The notes under the pieces are model-generated. The model was given only the letters and a program-made list of their open reading frames with translations. It was not told the DNA's origin and did no database searches. Below are positions 30,738 through 32,268 of a DNA stretch of 32,268 nt, in pieces (position 1 is the first letter of the stretch; the number at the start of each line of letters is the position of its first letter). The stretch spans positions 878,174 through 910,441 of the forward strand of contig DF820464.1 of assembly GCA_000739535.1 (NCBI GenBank), given 5' to 3'. The DNA comes from Candidatus Vecturithrix granuli. GTDB taxonomy: Bacteria; Moduliflexota; Moduliflexia; Moduliflexales; Moduliflexaceae. The translations under genes were made by a program, and so were the position numbers.

Positions 30738-32012
30738 TTATTTCGTTGTCGCGGCAAAAATCGCATCAAAAATGGCCGTCGTATCCGCTGAATCGGTATT
30801 GAGAAACATCACCATACCCAATTGGTCGTCCGGACGGAAAAACATCGCTGTTTGCACCCCAGGATCGCCGCCGCCATGTCCCCACAGTGTATTTTTATCA
30901 TCGTCCTCTGTTTTTACCCAACATAGCCCTTGTTTTGGGGCACTGGGATAGTGGGGCGTGAATACCTGCTGGACGGTTAGCGATTGTAAAAGGCGGGTTT
31001 CACCAACTGTGCCGGCATTCATGTAGGCCAGAAGGAAGCGGGCCAATTGATTGACGCTGGTACGAAGTGTGCCATCAGGATAGTTGGGAAAACTATATCG
31101 GCAATAGGCCCAAAATTCGCTGCCGTCAGGTGTGGCTTCTGGTTCCCGGCTCATAAACCCCAGTTCTTGAATAAGGCGGATGGCTTCCTGAAATTCAGCG
31201 TTATCTTGATTGTAGGTATAGGGCACAGCAAGCTTTTCTTCCGCAAGTCCGGCGAGATACCACGAGGTTTCTGTCAGGCTGAGGGGCGCAAAAATATGCT
31301 CGATACAATATTCGGCAAAAGGCTGTCCGGCCAGCACTTCCACCAGATACCCAAGTAAGCCGAAGCCGACATTGCTATAATTACGTGGCTCTTCTGGGAG
31401 TTTACCTTGTTCGCCAGGTTGCCAGGTATGGAAATTCCCTTTCGTATCGTAATATTTCCCACCGGGAGTGAAATATTCCATCAGCCATTCTTTGAGTGAA
31501 ATCGCCGGATCGCCGCAGACATAGCTGTCGTCGTAGGCGTTGCTATCCTTGATAGACGACCGGTGGCTGAGCAGTTGCCGCGCAGTAATGGGAACATCCG
31601 GATACGTTGGATTTCTGACTGAAAACGGCAAATAGGTGTTGATATCGACATCTAAATCGAGTTTGCCCTGTTCCCATAGTTGCATGACCGCCGTGGCGGT
31701 AACGGTTTTCGAGACCGAGGCGATGTTCTGAATCGTATCCGCGGTCATGGGGGTTTGGGTTTTGATGTTGGCCAAACCGTAACCCTTCGACCAGACGACC
31801 TCATTATTTTGGATAATTGCGATAGCAAGACCTGGAATATGTTGTTCGGCCATCGTGGTCTGGATAACCGCCTCAATTTTGGCAGCATCAAACATGGCTG
31901 GTGTTTGAGCGAATGTGCAGAGCGGCAGCAGAGAACAGAAACAGAGGCCGAAGAACAAGTTACGGCGCGTTCGTGAACATTGAAAATCCTTCTTTGACGA
32001 TATTACAGACAT
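30738..32012 (-). CDS. Secreted serine hydrolase, class C beta-lactamase / penicillin-binding fold
   Basis: 424 aa from ATG 32012, which has GGAGAG upstream; ten further in-frame codons 5' lack such a site. The signal peptide has an Arg-rich start (SRTRRN) and a hydrophobic LFFGLCFCSLLPLCTFA. The catalytic motifs of family S12 are present: SxxK as ASVSKTVTA, YxN as NYSNVGFG, and HxG near the C-terminus as WGHGGGDPG. Family members include AmpC, D-aminopeptidases, esterases and DD-peptidases; substrate cannot be told. The insert between SxxK and YxN with a Tyr/Trp-rich segment (KYYDTKGNFHTWQPG) is typical of the general Beta-lactamase Pfam group rather than true AmpC. Confidence 0.88.
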   Translation of the reverse strand: MSVISSKKDFQCSRTRRNLFFGLCFCSLLPLCTFAQTPAMFDAAKIEAVIQTTMAEQHIPGLAIAIIQNNEVVWSKGYGLANIKTQTPMTADTIQNIASVSKTVTATAVMQLWEQGKLDLDVDINTYLPFSVRNPTYPDVPITARQLLSHRSSIKDSNAYDDSYVCGDPAISLKEWLMEYFTPGGKYYDTKGNFHTWQPGEQGKLPEEPRNYSNVGFGLLGYLVEVLAGQPFAEYCIEHIFAPLSLTETSWYLAGLAEEKLAVPYTYNQDNAEFQEAIRLIQELGFMSREPEATPDGSEFWAYCRYSFPNYPDGTLRTSVNQLARFLLAYMNAGTVGETRLLQSLTVQQVFTPHYPSAPKQGLCWVKTEDDDKNTLWGHGGGDPGVQTAMFFRPDDQLGMVMFLNTDSADTTAIFDAIFAATTK

Positions 32013-32205
32013 ACGCTTTCTCTCCGTTGCTATTTTTAGCATTGCCCTATGGACAACCTAAAAACAAAAGAGCTGACAGTTGATTTGGTGCAATTGATAA
32101 TCGGGGATTATTGCTGTCCCCATTTACAATAAACCCCGATATAACATCAGCTAAATATTGGAAAGATAATAAGATCTATAGTACTCCTCAATCAAATGTA
32201 AACTG

Positions 32206-32268
32206 TCATTGCGAGGCTTTGCGAAGCAATCCCGCCGAGATTGCTTCGTCGAAGACTCCTCGCAATGA
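32206..32268. repeat. REP-like TCATTGCGAGG...CCTCGCAATGA palindrome
   Basis: 11-bp outer arms (32206-32216 and 32258-32268) and inner arms gaagcaatc / gattgcttc. This motif family (CATTGCGAGG with AAGCAATC) is found dispersed in many bacterial genomes. It may run past the window edge. The rest of 32013-32205 shows no gene. Confidence 0.8.

Overview
The window comes from a bacterium with a two-membrane style envelope: it encodes an RND pump, a periplasmic LTxxQ protein and lipoproteins. Base composition is roughly balanced. Spacers are long and crowded with dispersed palindromic repeats, and accessory genes are dense. The mix (HrcA/CIRCE heat shock, XisH/XisI, nSTAND and TIR proteins, a diversity-generating-retroelement footprint) fits a large-genome, possibly filamentous, uncultured lineage such as Modulibacteria (KSB3). 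That placement is a guess from gene content, not a demonstrated assignment. No rRNA, tRNA, CRISPR array or transposase was recognised.

Layout. 0.3-1.5 kb: a secreted protein with two tandem thioester-like (Cys/Gln) domains. 1.9-5.9 kb: an LTxxQ/CpxP-like periplasmic protein and an RND transporter. 6.2-7.2 kb: an RNase Sa-type ribonuclease overlapping a barstar inhibitor, then a shrunken cold-shock/Excalibur protein. 7.4-11.2 kb: threonine synthase, a MurJ-family flippase and a macro-domain protein. 11.2-13.1 kb: two tandem paralogues of unknown function and a lipoprotein. 13.1-16.2 kb (minus strand): hrcA-grpE-dnaJ behind a perfect CIRCE, with no dnaK. 16.3-17.8 kb: an OsmC-family gene, then a stretch of gene debris (redoxin remnant, XisI fragment, small antitoxin-like ORF).

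18.05-23.6 kb is an aromatic amino-acid block: aroA, a PD-(D/E)XK-like gene, aroC, pheA (chorismate mutase-prephenate dehydratase-ACT) and tyrA. Immediately upstream lies what looks like a transcription attenuator. It is a 30-codon leader with seven consecutive aromatic codons (YFYYFWY), followed by a strong intrinsic terminator just before aroA. A hand-found alternative pairing could disrupt that terminator. I regard this as the best candidate for an undescribed element.

24-30.5 kb is a conflict/defence-like island. A TIR protein carries a caspase-like and a SIR2-like domain, both apparently lacking their catalytic residues. Next comes a membrane nSTAND1 ATPase ending in a DUF1566 lectin-like domain. 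Its last codons are almost all NNC, the signature of DGR mutagenesis of AAC codons. A GC-rich hairpin and a broken avd start follow directly, but no reverse transcriptase or template repeat is present, so this looks like an orphaned or trans-served variable region. XisH, XisI and a lipoprotein follow. The window ends with a serine hydrolase (class C beta-lactamase fold) on the minus strand and a REP-like repeat.

Several genes (cold-shock/Excalibur, redoxin, XisI, avd) are internally deleted or truncated, and palindromic repeats fill most spacers, so the accessory parts look recombinationally active.
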